Source: Archaeoglobaceae archaeon (lineage in GTDB: Archaea; Halobacteriota; Archaeoglobi; Archaeoglobales; Archaeoglobaceae). Taken from it: a DNA stretch of 32,024 nucleotides. Location: positions 1 to 32,024 of the forward strand of contig WAPX01000006.1 in assembly GCA_015520485.1 (NCBI GenBank). Reading direction: 5' to 3'. Below, one piece after another: positions 18,143 through 26,478 of this stretch (its first letter is position 1; each line of letters opens with the position of its first letter). The translations under genes were made by a program, and so were the position numbers. Under the pieces are notes generated by a model. That model did no database searches. It had not been told where the DNA came from and saw nothing but the letters and a program-made list of their open reading frames with translations.

Positions 18143-19306
18143 ATGTATTTCCAGCTCGCTCTCCGAAATCTGAAGAGAAACGGAATCAGGAGTTCCCTCG
18201 CAATAATTGGAATAATAATAGGAGTTATGGCCGTAGCGTCCATTGGCATATTCAGCGCAAACCTGAAGATGAGTGTTCTCTCAAATTTTCAGAATGTAAC
18301 AGATGAGGTTTTAATTTATCCGGCGTACACAACTCACTTCAGGCACGGACTGGTCGTGTCTTCAGGCATCATGTACATAAGCAAGAGAACCGCAGATAGA
18401 ATAGTCAGGTTGCCGTACGTCAAAAACTACGCTTTTGTGAAGTCCAGTTTTACGACTGCCCGGTATCGAGATGAGGTTTTCGGAACCACAGTATACGGTA
18501 TGAAGGAAAAAGCAGTAAATCGAATGTTCAAACCGAGTTCTGGGGTCATTCGCCTCTCGGATTCCTGCGTGGTCGGATACGATCTTGCGGACAGGCTAAA
18601 CCTCAGGGTTGGAAGCAGAATAGAAATTAAGGGACACAACCTCAGGGTTTCTGCAATACTTAAGGAGACGGGAGCAAGATTCGACGTCAATCCGAACAAC
18701 GCAATAATCGTCTCTTTGAGGGACTACGACAGAATATTTAACACGAAGGGGAATGGTTACAATTTCATAATAGTCTGGGTTAACAGTTTAAAAGATGTCG
18801 GCCTGTTCAAGGAAGCTGTCGATAAGACCATAAACGAGAAAGAGAAAAAGGTTGACGTCTTCGAATTGAAAATAATAATAGATCAGATAAACAAGAGCTT
18901 TAACTTTATTTCCAGCTTTCTTATGGCAATTGCAGGAATTTCCCTTCTCGTTGCCGGCGTCAGCATTCTCAACATAATGCTGATGTCAACACTCGAAAGG
19001 ACAAAGGAGATTGGAGTAATGATGGCAATAGGGGCGTATCGTTCCACTATTCTGAAGCTCTTCCTGCTGGAAGCTCTGATACTTGGAATAATAGGAAGTG
19101 TAATCGGAGCGTTCATGAGCATAATAGGTGGTTACGCTGTGGATATGCTAATTCTTCACTCTGCAAAGTACCTGTTCAGCATTACGACATTTGAATACAT
19201 GCTTGAAGGTATCTTTTTCGGACTGTTAACTACAATCCTCAGCGGGTTTTATCCAGCGTGGAAGGCGAGCAGGCTGGAGCCGCTTGAGGCTCTGAGGTAC
19301 GAGTAA
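18143..19306 (+). CDS. ABC transporter permease, MacB/FtsX family
   Basis: 387 residues. The first transmembrane helix is at about 18-40 (ALRNLKRNGIRSSLAIIGII, then GVMAVASIGIF). It is followed by an external MacB-type periplasmic-core domain (about 40-260) and the FtsX domain with three helices (about 265-385). The segment LIRKLE-like end SRLEPLEALRYE is the usual family C-terminus. GAGGG precedes the ATG by six bases. It pairs with the upstream ATPase, presumably as a homodimer, and with the surface protein at 16035. MacB-type systems transmit mechanical work across the membrane. What this one handles cannot be said. Confidence 0.92.
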   Translation: MYFQLALRNLKRNGIRSSLAIIGIIIGVMAVASIGIFSANLKMSVLSNFQNVTDEVLIYPAYTTHFRHGLVVSSGIMYISKRTADRIVRLPYVKNYAFVKSSFTTARYRDEVFGTTVYGMKEKAVNRMFKPSSGVIRLSDSCVVGYDLADRLNLRVGSRIEIKGHNLRVSAILKETGARFDVNPNNAIIVSLRDYDRIFNTKGNGYNFIIVWVNSLKDVGLFKEAVDKTINEKEKKVDVFELKIIIDQINKSFNFISSFLMAIAGISLLVAGVSILNIMLMSTLERTKEIGVMMAIGAYRSTILKLFLLEALILGIIGSVIGAFMSIIGGYAVDMLILHSAKYLFSITTFEYMLEGIFFGLLTTILSGFYPAWKASRLEPLEALRYE

Positions 19307-19391
19307 GCTTGTGGATTCCCGGTTACAGCTTCGGGCTGCTAAATTTGATTTAGTTTTCTGAAATCTTCTATAAAATAAAAATTTCAAATAA

Positions 19392-19580
19392 TCATTTAAT
19401 TTCTATTTTCTTTAGTTCTTTTGGATTTGCCGCTTTTTCCTCCACTTTTTTTATCTGGTTATCTATGAGACATCTGGCAGCAAGCAAAAGCTCCCTGTAA
19501 GCGTTTGCCAGATGCTCTACGAACTCTTCAGACACGACATCCTCGGGTGTTGGGATTTTAATTTTTATTTCCTTGGGCAT
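19392..19580 (-). CDS. Small conserved-looking acidic/basic protein, unknown
   Basis: 62 residues, predicted mostly helical (EEFVEHLANAYRELLLAARC then a Lys/Glu-rich tail). It has no membrane segment and no recognised family. It lies in the gap downstream of the ABC operon, convergent to it and in line with the membrane protein genes at 19653-20350. No clear ribosome binding site is visible. Composition looks like a real small protein, but the call is tentative. Confidence 0.45.
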   Translation of the reverse strand: MPKEIKIKIPTPEDVVSEEFVEHLANAYRELLLAARCLIDNQIKKVEEKAANPKELKKIEIK

Positions 19581-19652
19581 GTTCTTAGTCTGATTTTCTG
19601 CGAATTAACGTTTTTGGCCGGGCTGAAAAATTACCTGAACGTCAGGATCTGT

Positions 19653-20075
19653 TTAAAAAGGTCTTCTTACGTAGTGCATGGAATGAACTACCGGGTAAAA
19701 GGACGCAACGCCGAGGACCATCGCTATTATTCCAGATACGACCAGAAAGACAAGGTTGGCTATCACGGAAACGGCTATTGCCTTTACGAACCCTATGTGA
19801 AGGATAAGGTCGAGAACGTAAACGTACACGACAAAAGCTATAACGGGAGACAGCAGTATCAGTGGTGGAATGAGTGAAAGGATCGACAGGGTAATGAGAG
19901 AAGCAAATCCTGCAACCAGATTTGCAATTCCAGCCTCTATAATTCCTCTATCCTCTCCAACTATTTTGAGAGCTATCCACAAAAAGAATCCTGAAATAAC
20001 TATGGCTACAAGAACCGCTACAATGAACAGAATAAGAGCGATACCTATACCCAGAAATTCGAGCAACCTTATCAC
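19653..20075 (-). CDS. Four-helix integral membrane protein, unknown function
   Basis: 140 residues and very hydrophobic, with four transmembrane segments (about 8-38, 48-75, 78-98 and 100-125). The start is a GTG whose first bases overlap the stop of the upstream gene as GTGA, with CAGAGG as ribosome binding site, so the two genes are coupled. The coupled partner at 20072-20350 is also a membrane protein, and they probably form a heteromeric membrane complex. I recognise no family. Confidence 0.7.
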   Translation of the reverse strand: MIRLLEFLGIGIALILFIVAVLVAIVISGFFLWIALKIVGEDRGIIEAGIANLVAGFASLITLSILSLIPPLILLSPVIAFVVYVYVLDLILHIGFVKAIAVSVIANLVFLVVSGIIAMVLGVASFYPVVHSMHYVRRPF

Positions 20076-20350
20076 CTCTGAAAGTTCTCTGTTTCGGTTA
20101 TCACCCTGTACACGAGGTAAACTACCCCAATAACGGCCGAAATTGCTACGGATTCGACATAGCTTAACTTTGCCAGTATTAAAGCCATAGAAAGTATAAA
20201 CACTATGCTTATAGTTCCAGCAAGTATAGACAGATTAACCATACACTTAAAAATAGATTCCTTTTTCACTTCCCTCAAAAACACACCTCCGGTAAAAAGC
20301 CTCAGCCTCTCCCCTGTCATCACGCTCTCAGTTCGCCCATCATTCATCAT
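20072..20350 (-). CDS. Small membrane protein, coupled to the downstream membrane protein
   Basis: 92 residues from the ATG at 20350, with two or three hydrophobic segments in residues 40-85. The start is debatable. The TATA at 20376-20385 lies about 27 bases upstream of this ATG, which favours leaderless initiation here. However, a strong GGAGGTG also lies upstream of a TTG at 20278, which would give a 68-residue form without the polar N-terminus. The stop overlaps the next start. Function unknown. Confidence 0.6.
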   Translation of the reverse strand: MMNDGRTESVMTGERLRLFTGGVFLREVKKESIFKCMVNLSILAGTISIVFILSMALILAKLSYVESVAISAVIGVVYLVYRVITETENFQR

Positions 20351-20375
20351 CGGCTAAAGCAGAGTTTGCTGGTGA

Positions 20376-20385
20376 TTATATAAAA
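20376..20385. promoter_or_regulatory. Shared TATA box between divergent genes
   Basis: TTATATAAAA reads as a TATA element on both strands. It lies about 27 bases from the ATG at 20350 on the minus strand and about 52 bases from the ATG at 20432 on the plus strand, so one near-symmetric element could serve both genes. Confidence 0.5.
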
Positions 20386-20431
20386 GTTGCTGAAAGAAAC
20401 TGTGAAATACAGGTATGCGAACTACGGGGGT

Positions 20432-21325
20432 ATGCGAAAGCTTCTGATAATGTTAGTCCTGTTCGTTGCCATCTCAGCGAGTTTTGCTGGCTGCTGCTCA
20501 AAGCCTGAAGTGAGATCCATAAAAATGCACTGGGGAGCCGTAAATTCATCTGTCACGCAGATAATTGCGGACGTAAACGTTTCAAACTCGCTTCCATTCT
20601 CGATACCGCTGAGCGGCGTCAACGTAAAAATCTACATGAACGGCATAGAGATGGGAACGGGGCATTCAGTCGGTAAAACGACAATAGCACCGCCGGGAAG
20701 TACGATAAGGTTGGTGATAAACCTCATGAACAGCAGACTCACAGACTGGTGGGTGTCCCACGTAAAGAATGGTGAAACTACCACTGTAAAGATAGTATCA
20801 GACCTGCAGTTCTCGATATTCGGATTTAAATTTGGAATACCTGTGACAAGAACGAACGAGTTCAAGACAAACCTGCTCGGCGGAATAGCGAAGAACACGA
20901 ACGTGGACATAGTGGTGGACGGACTGAAAATTGGAGAGGTAAAAGACCTGAACCTGAGATGGGGCGATGTATCCCACGATACGACTCAGATAATAGCAAG
21001 CGCTACCGTGGTGAACAACATGCCTGTGCCTCTGTACATAAAGTTCTTTAGGTACCACATATACATGAACGGTATTGACATGGGTGAAGGAGACATTACC
21101 GGTAGCAGTGTTATAGGTCCAAGATCTCAGAAGAGAGTTGAGTTCACAATGCTCCTGCAGAACTCTAAAATACCCAAGTGGTGGGTTACGCACATAAGGA
21201 ATGGTGAAACTACTACCGTGAAAATAGTGGCGGGATTTGGTTTGAAATACGGTGGAAGAGAAGTGTTCCTTCCGCTCAAAAGCTACAAGTACACGTTCCA
21301 CACGAACATACTCTCCATGCACTAA
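20432..21325 (+). CDS. Lipoprotein with two WHy/LEA14-type domains
   Basis: 297 residues from the ATG at 20432, which is preceded by GGGGG. The signal peptide ends in a lipobox-like SFAGCC. The mature part holds two copies of a roughly 130-residue domain. Each has a TQIIA start, a YMNGI(E/D)MG segment and a WWV(S/T)H(V/I)(K/R)NGETTTVKIV end. This pattern fits the water-stress/WHy domain of LEA14-like proteins (COG5608), common as surface lipoproteins in Archaeoglobales and methanogens. The molecular role is not settled. An ATG at 20387 would add 15 residues ahead of the signal peptide and is less likely. The stop codon is immediately followed by the tRNA-Gln gene. Confidence 0.8.
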   Translation: MRKLLIMLVLFVAISASFAGCCSKPEVRSIKMHWGAVNSSVTQIIADVNVSNSLPFSIPLSGVNVKIYMNGIEMGTGHSVGKTTIAPPGSTIRLVINLMNSRLTDWWVSHVKNGETTTVKIVSDLQFSIFGFKFGIPVTRTNEFKTNLLGGIAKNTNVDIVVDGLKIGEVKDLNLRWGDVSHDTTQIIASATVVNNMPVPLYIKFFRYHIYMNGIDMGEGDITGSSVIGPRSQKRVEFTMLLQNSKIPKWWVTHIRNGETTTVKIVAGFGLKYGGREVFLPLKSYKYTFHTNILSMH

Positions 21326-21398
21326 AGTCCCGTGGGGTAGTGGTCAATCCTGCCGGCCTTTGGAGCCGGCGACGGGGGTTCGAATCCCCCCGGGACTA
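21326..21398 (+). tRNA. tRNA-Gln (anticodon TTG)
   Basis: The full cloverleaf can be drawn. The acceptor stem AGTCCCG (21326-21332) pairs with CGGGACT (21391-21397), with discriminator A at 21398. The anticodon stem CCGGC (21353-21357) pairs with GCCGG (21365-21369). The loop CTTTGGA places TTG at 21360-21362, and the T stem GGGGG/CCCCC encloses TTCGAAT. CCA is not encoded and no intron is present. The gene starts at the base after the stop codon of the lipoprotein gene, so its 5' end must be made by RNase P from a joint or closely overlapping transcript. Confidence 0.96.
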
Positions 21399-21399
21399 C

Positions 21400-21412
21400 T
21401 TTTTTGTTTTTT
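21400..21412 (+). terminator. Poly-T terminator after tRNA-Gln
   Basis: A T-rich run broken by one G begins two bases after the mature tRNA end. It is typical of archaeal intrinsic termination. Confidence 0.7.
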
Positions 21413-21515
21413 ATCTGTGCAATATCAGCCAGAAATCACGGAAGTGAGAATATATCGAAGATAGCTTCAAGGAGAGCAATTCTGCGTAATATCTGGTTTG
21501 TCACTCATGAAATTT

Positions 21516-22409
21516 TTATGTTTGCTCACACTCAATAGTGTAAAACCCCATTCCAAAGCTTGCCTTCGCTCCAGCCCCTATGAGTTCGCCTACTGAGAGC
21601 AACTTGAAAGCGTTCTCATCTGCTTCAACCCTATACGTTGCAGAACCTGTGCAACCGTAGAACTCTCTCGTTCCACCTCTCTTCGATCTGTGTATTAGCC
21701 TGTGATTTTTCCATCTTGATTCCACTATCTCATCATGGCACGTATAGTCGGGAACTGTTCCTTCACCATACTCGTTTACGTAAAGAATTAGTCTTCTGCG
21801 AACCATGTGGATCAGGTGGTTCAGACTTATCGGTACTTTTGCCTCGACAGGTGTTGAAAAATTGATTTTAACGACATCAACCTCTTTTGCTGGTATCTCT
21901 GCAAGATTTATTGTTTTAATCGACTTTGCATTCACGCTCTCCCCATCGTAAACTTCTTTCTTTGAAAAGCAGTCGGTTATGCTCTCAATCTCATATTTTG
22001 TGTTGGAGTTGAGCCCCGTTTTGCCCAGAAATCTGAGGCCGTAGATGATGTGGGGGAGGTATCTTGTGTAATCACCGAACACGTTTATTTTCAGCTCCAG
22101 TTTTCCACTTCCCGATACACTTCTGCCGAAGAATGGAGGTACGAATATGATGGGTCTGACGGGCTGGCTTTTTCCTCTCTTCTGTTTATCCCTCACGTAC
22201 AAGGCGTAGTACAGGCAGTCCTCTTTACTGGGGCAGCTCTTGCATTTCGGTTTGAGATAGCCACATACAGCCCTGAGCAGCACGCTTCCAAATCCGCCCC
22301 TGAATTTGTTCCCGAGCCAGTAAGGTAGTTCATACCGGGGAAAGTTCAGAGTTGCTTTGAGTTTTGTTAACTTGAGTTTGAATGCTGTTTCAAATCTTAG
22401 TCTTTTCAT
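21516..22409 (-). CDS. cas6: Cas6, CRISPR pre-crRNA processing endoribonuclease
   Basis: 297 residues. The protein belongs to the RAMP superfamily, which cuts repeat RNA to make crRNA. The family's C-terminal Gly-rich loop is visible as GAGAKASFGMG (278-288), followed by FYTIE. The N-terminal half has a four-cysteine cluster (Cys49, 56, 59 and 65) that may bind metal. This places it in the PF10040-like Cas6 group rather than the shorter classical one. It is the last gene of the operon. GGAGG, spanning the end of csa3, lies about eight bases before the ATG, and the gap from csa3 is three bases. A catalytic His cannot be assigned with confidence. Confidence 0.9.
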   Translation of the reverse strand: MKRLRFETAFKLKLTKLKATLNFPRYELPYWLGNKFRGGFGSVLLRAVCGYLKPKCKSCPSKEDCLYYALYVRDKQKRGKSQPVRPIIFVPPFFGRSVSGSGKLELKINVFGDYTRYLPHIIYGLRFLGKTGLNSNTKYEIESITDCFSKKEVYDGESVNAKSIKTINLAEIPAKEVDVVKINFSTPVEAKVPISLNHLIHMVRRRLILYVNEYGEGTVPDYTCHDEIVESRWKNHRLIHRSKRGGTREFYGCTGSATYRVEADENAFKLLSVGELIGAGAKASFGMGFYTIECEQT

Positions 22410-22412
22410 TCT

Positions 22413-23045
22413 TTATTCCTCCAGCATCAACATACCTTTACCAGAGAGTACATACACTACGCCTCTGCCCACCTTCCTCTCTTCAAGGTAACCGGCATTA
22501 ACAAGCTTTTTTAAAATTCTATAGGTTGTTGTTCTCGATTTTCCGATTACTTCAGCAAATTCGTCCAGCTTTACTTCACCGATCTCTGCTGCTTTCCTTA
22601 GAATTCTTCTATCGGACTCATCTATTGGTTCTGGTTTAAAGAAATCTTGAGTAAGGGTTACAATATTTTCGAGATTTTCAGTTTCGAGTTCAATTAAAGC
22701 ATTTTTGTTGCTGCTCAACACTGCAGCCAGAGTTATCAAGATTAAAGCTCTCATGCCTCCCGAAAGATTTGCAATTAGCTCGCACTCGTGCTTTGAAATA
22801 ATCTCTCTAATTTTATGCTTTGCAAACTCAGGGTTTGATACATCAACTTCAACGATTTCAATGTTTTCAATCCCTGCGTAGTTTTTCAGTATGTCGAGCA
22901 AAGTTTTCAGGGCTTTTTCTGCTTTTTCGACGAGTGGTGAAGCTGTAATTATGGCAATTACATCATCAGGTTTTGGTGCATACCTTAGAATACCTCTGAC
23001 AGCAAACTTTTCGTCGAAGCCGAGGGTTAGTAGGATTAGCCGCAT
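22413..23045 (-). CDS. csa3: Csa3, CARF-HTH regulator of the type I-A locus
   Basis: 210 residues. Residues 1-130 form a CARF (Rossmann-like) domain with LTLGFDEKF at its start and NLSGGMRAL (93-101) as the nucleotide-binding loop. Residues 140-205 form a MarR-like winged helix (FAEVIGKSRTTTYRILKKLV). Csa3 proteins sense cyclic oligoadenylate and control cas gene or adaptation expression in archaea. The ATG overlaps the cas3'' stop by ten bases. Being inside the operon it may regulate, it suggests feedback control. Candidate binding sites near the csa5 promoter are listed separately. Confidence 0.9.
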   Translation of the reverse strand: MRLILLTLGFDEKFAVRGILRYAPKPDDVIAIITASPLVEKAEKALKTLLDILKNYAGIENIEIVEVDVSNPEFAKHKIREIISKHECELIANLSGGMRALILITLAAVLSSNKNALIELETENLENIVTLTQDFFKPEPIDESDRRILRKAAEIGEVKLDEFAEVIGKSRTTTYRILKKLVNAGYLEERKVGRGVVYVLSGKGMLMLEE

Positions 23046-23737
23046 AAAACATCCCTTGGAACATTTACAGGTATCCAGTATTTCTGCTCTCTTTTTCCAT
23101 CTTTATTTCTATTTTTACCCGCTGCAAAATCGTCTCCGCGAAGAATGGGGTGGAGAATCGAAACTGAGAATACATAAATCATCAAATTAGTACTACGCGG
23201 ATTTACACCTTTTTCAAAAAATTCTCTAAGTGTCTTTTCTGCCTCCTCAAATGTTACAATTTCAGGAAATTCGACATTAACACCAGCAATCTTTGCGAGT
23301 TCTTTACCGTCTACCTCCAATGACACTTTATTAGATCCTATTATATCTGGAATTCTGTAAAATCGACGGAAAATTTCGTCATGGTTTGTTCCAGACATCG
23401 TGTGATGGTGGTAAAGTATCGCGATGGTGAAGGGCAAGTACTCAATTCCAAAAATTTTGTGGAAAATTACAGCTGAATATATTTCGTGCCCAAACGCTGA
23501 ATCTCCGCGTTTAATTCTACTTTGGTAGGGTTCGTAAGCCTTGGCGATATCGTGTAACCTTGCGGCGTTAATGAGCATATCTTTAATGATTTCCGCAGAA
23601 TAGCACATTTTACGAGAAAGCATAACGTGGTAATTCCGTTTAATGTAGTGTTCCTCAATGAAATTTACACATTTGTCCACGTGCTCTTTAAGTGTTTCTA
23701 TTATTTCGCCCTTTTTGAAGGCGAGAATGTCATCCAA
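23036..23737 (-). CDS. cas3'': Cas3'', HD-domain nuclease
   Basis: 233 residues. This is the separate HD nuclease of type I-A systems, which degrades the displaced target strand together with Cas3'. The motifs are EH (18-19), His62-Asp63 in RLHDIAK, His84 in GHE, and YHHH (109-112). The start is a TTG inside an overlap with the cas3' stop (TTGGATGA), with GGAGGTGGG at good spacing. No other in-frame ATG lies ahead of the HD motif except internal Met39 and Met44. Confidence 0.92.
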   Translation of the reverse strand: MDDILAFKKGEIIETLKEHVDKCVNFIEEHYIKRNYHVMLSRKMCYSAEIIKDMLINAARLHDIAKAYEPYQSRIKRGDSAFGHEIYSAVIFHKIFGIEYLPFTIAILYHHHTMSGTNHDEIFRRFYRIPDIIGSNKVSLEVDGKELAKIAGVNVEFPEIVTFEEAEKTLREFFEKGVNPRSTNLMIYVFSVSILHPILRGDDFAAGKNRNKDGKREQKYWIPVNVPRDVLCG

Positions 23738-25304
23738 TAATACCCACCTCCTTTCTGTAGGCTGATGGATCCACGCTAATCCATTCGAAACGACCCTCTA
23801 GCAACAGTTGTTCGAGATACTTCCCGTTTTTGACGAATATCTCCAGAATTTTATCATCAATCATTATTTGTGCCTTCTTATTTTTTATGAGGTTAAATAC
23901 AATTTTCGAAGTAAGAGGTATGGCGTTCTCTCGACTCTTCGCTCCCACGTAACACGGCATGATTACGTTGCCCCTCGTAAAACTGCCAACGACTTTCAGC
24001 ATCTTCAAAGCTTCACGTGAACTCCACGGTGTGGTGATTAATCTCATAAATTCGGGATCGTATCTTGCCCCTATTCTATTTCTATGAACATTGTTAAGTA
24101 ACTTGGAGTATCCGTTTTCTACATCAGGTAACTTCCAGTTTATGTCTACATATTCTCCGTTCTTACGATTACTGAGAAAACTACAAGTCTGATTCACCAA
24201 ATCCTCCGAATATGGCTTCGCTTCAACGTCTTTAACGATGTACATTTCTCCGCATTCATCTGCGTACCTTGCGACTCTACCAGATCGTTGAATTAGCGAC
24301 GAAGCCGGGCATGCGTCTGTAATTAAAACATCAGCCGAAATATCAACTCCCGCTTCTACGACTTGCGTTGAGACGCAAACCCATTTATTTTTGTTTAGAA
24401 GTTCAGACACCTTGTTCTCTCTGTCTTTTTGCCTGAACCGTGAGTGCAGTAAGATAGGATTGTAGTCAGAAAGTTTCTCGTAAATTTCAACTGCCCTTTT
24501 CACCGTGTTTACCACGATTAAAACTTTGTCGAAGTTTCCTTCCTTAACGATTTCCGAAATCTGATTGTTATCAATTAACTTCGTTTTCAAGTTAATCGAA
24601 AGTCTTTCGTTTCTGAAATTTTTATCTTTATCTGAACTGTATTCAACGATTTCAAAATCTTTCACTCTATCTCCAACCCTTCTCAAAGCATTCAACACGT
24701 TTTGAGGAAGGGTTGCACTCATCAAAATTACCGGTGTTTGCATCTTCAGCAACGCTCTTATCATGGTAAAAAAGTATCGGATTACTTTATCAGCCTTTTC
24801 TTCGTTCAGGAATAGATGTACTTCGTCGAAAACGTTAAGCGAGTTAAAAATTGAACCTCTCGAAAGCTCGTAATGTCCGTAAAAATCTTCCAGCATTTTC
24901 ATTTCAATTGGTGGCAACTTGGCTAAATACAGTGAATACGTGTCGATGGTAGTGAAAGAAAGAGGTTTCAACAAAAATTGGGAACTATGAACAAACATCA
25001 TTTCCGCACCATAAATATCCTCATGAATGCCTACTTTTTCCAATCCGTTTGCGAGGGATTTTGTGGCACTCTCGACTATCGCTCTCATTGGCAACACGTG
25101 AATGCTTCCGCAGAATTTTTCCCATGAAAAAATGGAATAGATTCCCGCCGAATACACTACGGCAGTTTTTCCGTATCCAGGTGGGGCTGAGAATATAACT
25201 GGCTTCAACTGTTCAATTTTTTCGAGTACTTCTGAAACTAATGGTCTTTCAATTCGCCCTTTGAAAAATCCCTTCTTAACGAGCCTCGAATAAATCTCAG
25301 ACAT
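23730..25304 (-). CDS. cas3': Cas3', DExH helicase
   Basis: 524 residues from the ATG at 25304. This is the ATP-dependent helicase that unwinds DNA recruited by Cascade. Walker A is APPGYGKT (40-47), motif II is DEVH (160-163), motif III is MSATLP, and motif VI is QRSGRVAR. An upstream ATG at 25421 is open but would overlap csa4 by 125 bases and adds a basic, unfamiliar N-terminus. The chosen ATG overlaps the csa4 stop as ATGTCTGA, which fits the coupled style of the operon. The start remains a judgement. Confidence 0.92.
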   Translation of the reverse strand: MSEIYSRLVKKGFFKGRIERPLVSEVLEKIEQLKPVIFSAPPGYGKTAVVYSAGIYSIFSWEKFCGSIHVLPMRAIVESATKSLANGLEKVGIHEDIYGAEMMFVHSSQFLLKPLSFTTIDTYSLYLAKLPPIEMKMLEDFYGHYELSRGSIFNSLNVFDEVHLFLNEEKADKVIRYFFTMIRALLKMQTPVILMSATLPQNVLNALRRVGDRVKDFEIVEYSSDKDKNFRNERLSINLKTKLIDNNQISEIVKEGNFDKVLIVVNTVKRAVEIYEKLSDYNPILLHSRFRQKDRENKVSELLNKNKWVCVSTQVVEAGVDISADVLITDACPASSLIQRSGRVARYADECGEMYIVKDVEAKPYSEDLVNQTCSFLSNRKNGEYVDINWKLPDVENGYSKLLNNVHRNRIGARYDPEFMRLITTPWSSREALKMLKVVGSFTRGNVIMPCYVGAKSRENAIPLTSKIVFNLIKNKKAQIMIDDKILEIFVKNGKYLEQLLLEGRFEWISVDPSAYRKEVGIIG

Positions 25305-26478
25305 TGAGTCCGTAGAGAATTGCCTCAAATTCTCTTCCTCCATCTCCGCGAAAAAGCCAATGTCCTCTTTTTCTTTTTTTATATGATTGCTCGCATGCTT
25401 TCTGCGAAAGTTCTCTACCAAAGAAGTAAATCATGTCATAGACATCGTGGGATTTGTGTATAGCGTCGTAAAGCATAAACGCCGCTCTCTGGTATTTATC
25501 GACTTTACCTCTCCCGCTCGAAACAAGGCGTATGATTTTTTCTAAAGCCTCTTCGAGTTGTGTGCGTTCGGATAAATCTTCACCGAGTTTTTCGTTGTAG
25601 TATTTAAGGTATCTTGCAGCAAATTCGAATATCTGCGAGAAGTTCTGATCAATCTGAGACGTGAGTGTGAAAGTATTTCTTTGTCTGGAAATCTTGTAGA
25701 TTGTCAAATTGAATGTTGTTAGGGGGTCAAAGAAGATCTTAAATTCCCTACGCATATACTCTCTAAGAGTCGAAAGGGTAATTAAGATTACATACGCCTG
25801 AATCGGATCACTTCCAGAAACTTTGAGTGAATTCATAGTAAACTCGTCATAAATCCCGACATCGCAACTGAAGTTCTCCTGTGGAACGAGTATTATTACG
25901 TTCTGATTGAAGTATCCTGAATACGAGAAGGAAAAACCTGAAAGTAGTATTCCAAGCCAAACATCGTTAACGTAATACCTGTAACTGAAGTTCGTGAGGT
26001 TAGACCTCATAAATCTGCTTGCTGATGAGTACTTTTCCACTCCAAACATCTGGAAGAGTGCTATTTTCCCATTGCCATAGTACACCTTATCCCCCTTTGC
26101 TTTAACGTGGGCAGTACTCTTGACTTTGTCAATATTCAAATTGTTTGCCAGCGATTCACAGAACTTTATCGTAAACTGGCAGCAGTACTCCGAAAAAACA
26201 TCAACACCGTTCTTTTTCAGACTGTTGAGGTCGTTTCTATGAAGTTTTATGTCTCCGGGCTTGTTATTTAACTTCCTCTCCATAATCTCCGCCGCTTTTT
26301 CGAAAGTGTCCGCGAGTGCGTCGAGCAAATCTTCATAGTTGCAGTCGGCAATGAACGAATCTCCTTCGAAGTAATATTCAGCATCTCGTATTCGGAGGTT
26401 GCTACCCAATCGCAGGAAAAATGCAGTTGAAAGACCTCTCATCAAAGTCCCATAAGATGGTAGGGGGATCCTGATCAT
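25297..26478 (-). CDS. csa4: Csa4 / Cas8a2, large subunit of type I-A Cascade
   Basis: 393 residues. Identification rests on position between cas5 and cas3', length and a general likeness to Csa4. The family has few invariant motifs. The N-terminus MIRIPLPSYGTLMRGLSTAF and an all-alpha C-terminal third fit a Cas8a large subunit, which recognises the protospacer-adjacent motif and non-target strand in other type I systems. The ATG overlaps the cas5 stop as ATGA, with GGTG before it. A divergent Cas8a1 is the alternative. Confidence 0.75.
   Translation of the reverse strand: MIRIPLPSYGTLMRGLSTAFFLRLGSNLRIRDAEYYFEGDSFIADCNYEDLLDALADTFEKAAEIMERKLNNKPGDIKLHRNDLNSLKKNGVDVFSEYCCQFTIKFCESLANNLNIDKVKSTAHVKAKGDKVYYGNGKIALFQMFGVEKYSSASRFMRSNLTNFSYRYYVNDVWLGILLSGFSFSYSGYFNQNVIILVPQENFSCDVGIYDEFTMNSLKVSGSDPIQAYVILITLSTLREYMRREFKIFFDPLTTFNLTIYKISRQRNTFTLTSQIDQNFSQIFEFAARYLKYYNEKLGEDLSERTQLEEALEKIIRLVSSGRGKVDKYQRAAFMLYDAIHKSHDVYDMIYFFGRELSQKACEQSYKKRKRGHWLFRGDGGREFEAILYGLNV

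Noticed and set aside
19512-19877. A 121-codon plus-strand frame between the ABC operon and the membrane protein genes
   Set aside because: It is antisense to the four-helix membrane protein and the small protein at 19392-19580. Its Tyr/Asn-rich composition lacks any recognisable domain.
21400-21515. Possible attachment site of an integrated element beside tRNA-Gln
   Set aside because: No duplicate of the tRNA 3' end and no integrase gene were seen in the window.
25305-25421. N-terminal extension of cas3' from the ATG at 25421
   Set aside because: It would overlap csa4 by 125 bases and adds a charged segment not needed for the helicase fold. The ATG at 25304 fits the coupled overlaps of the operon.
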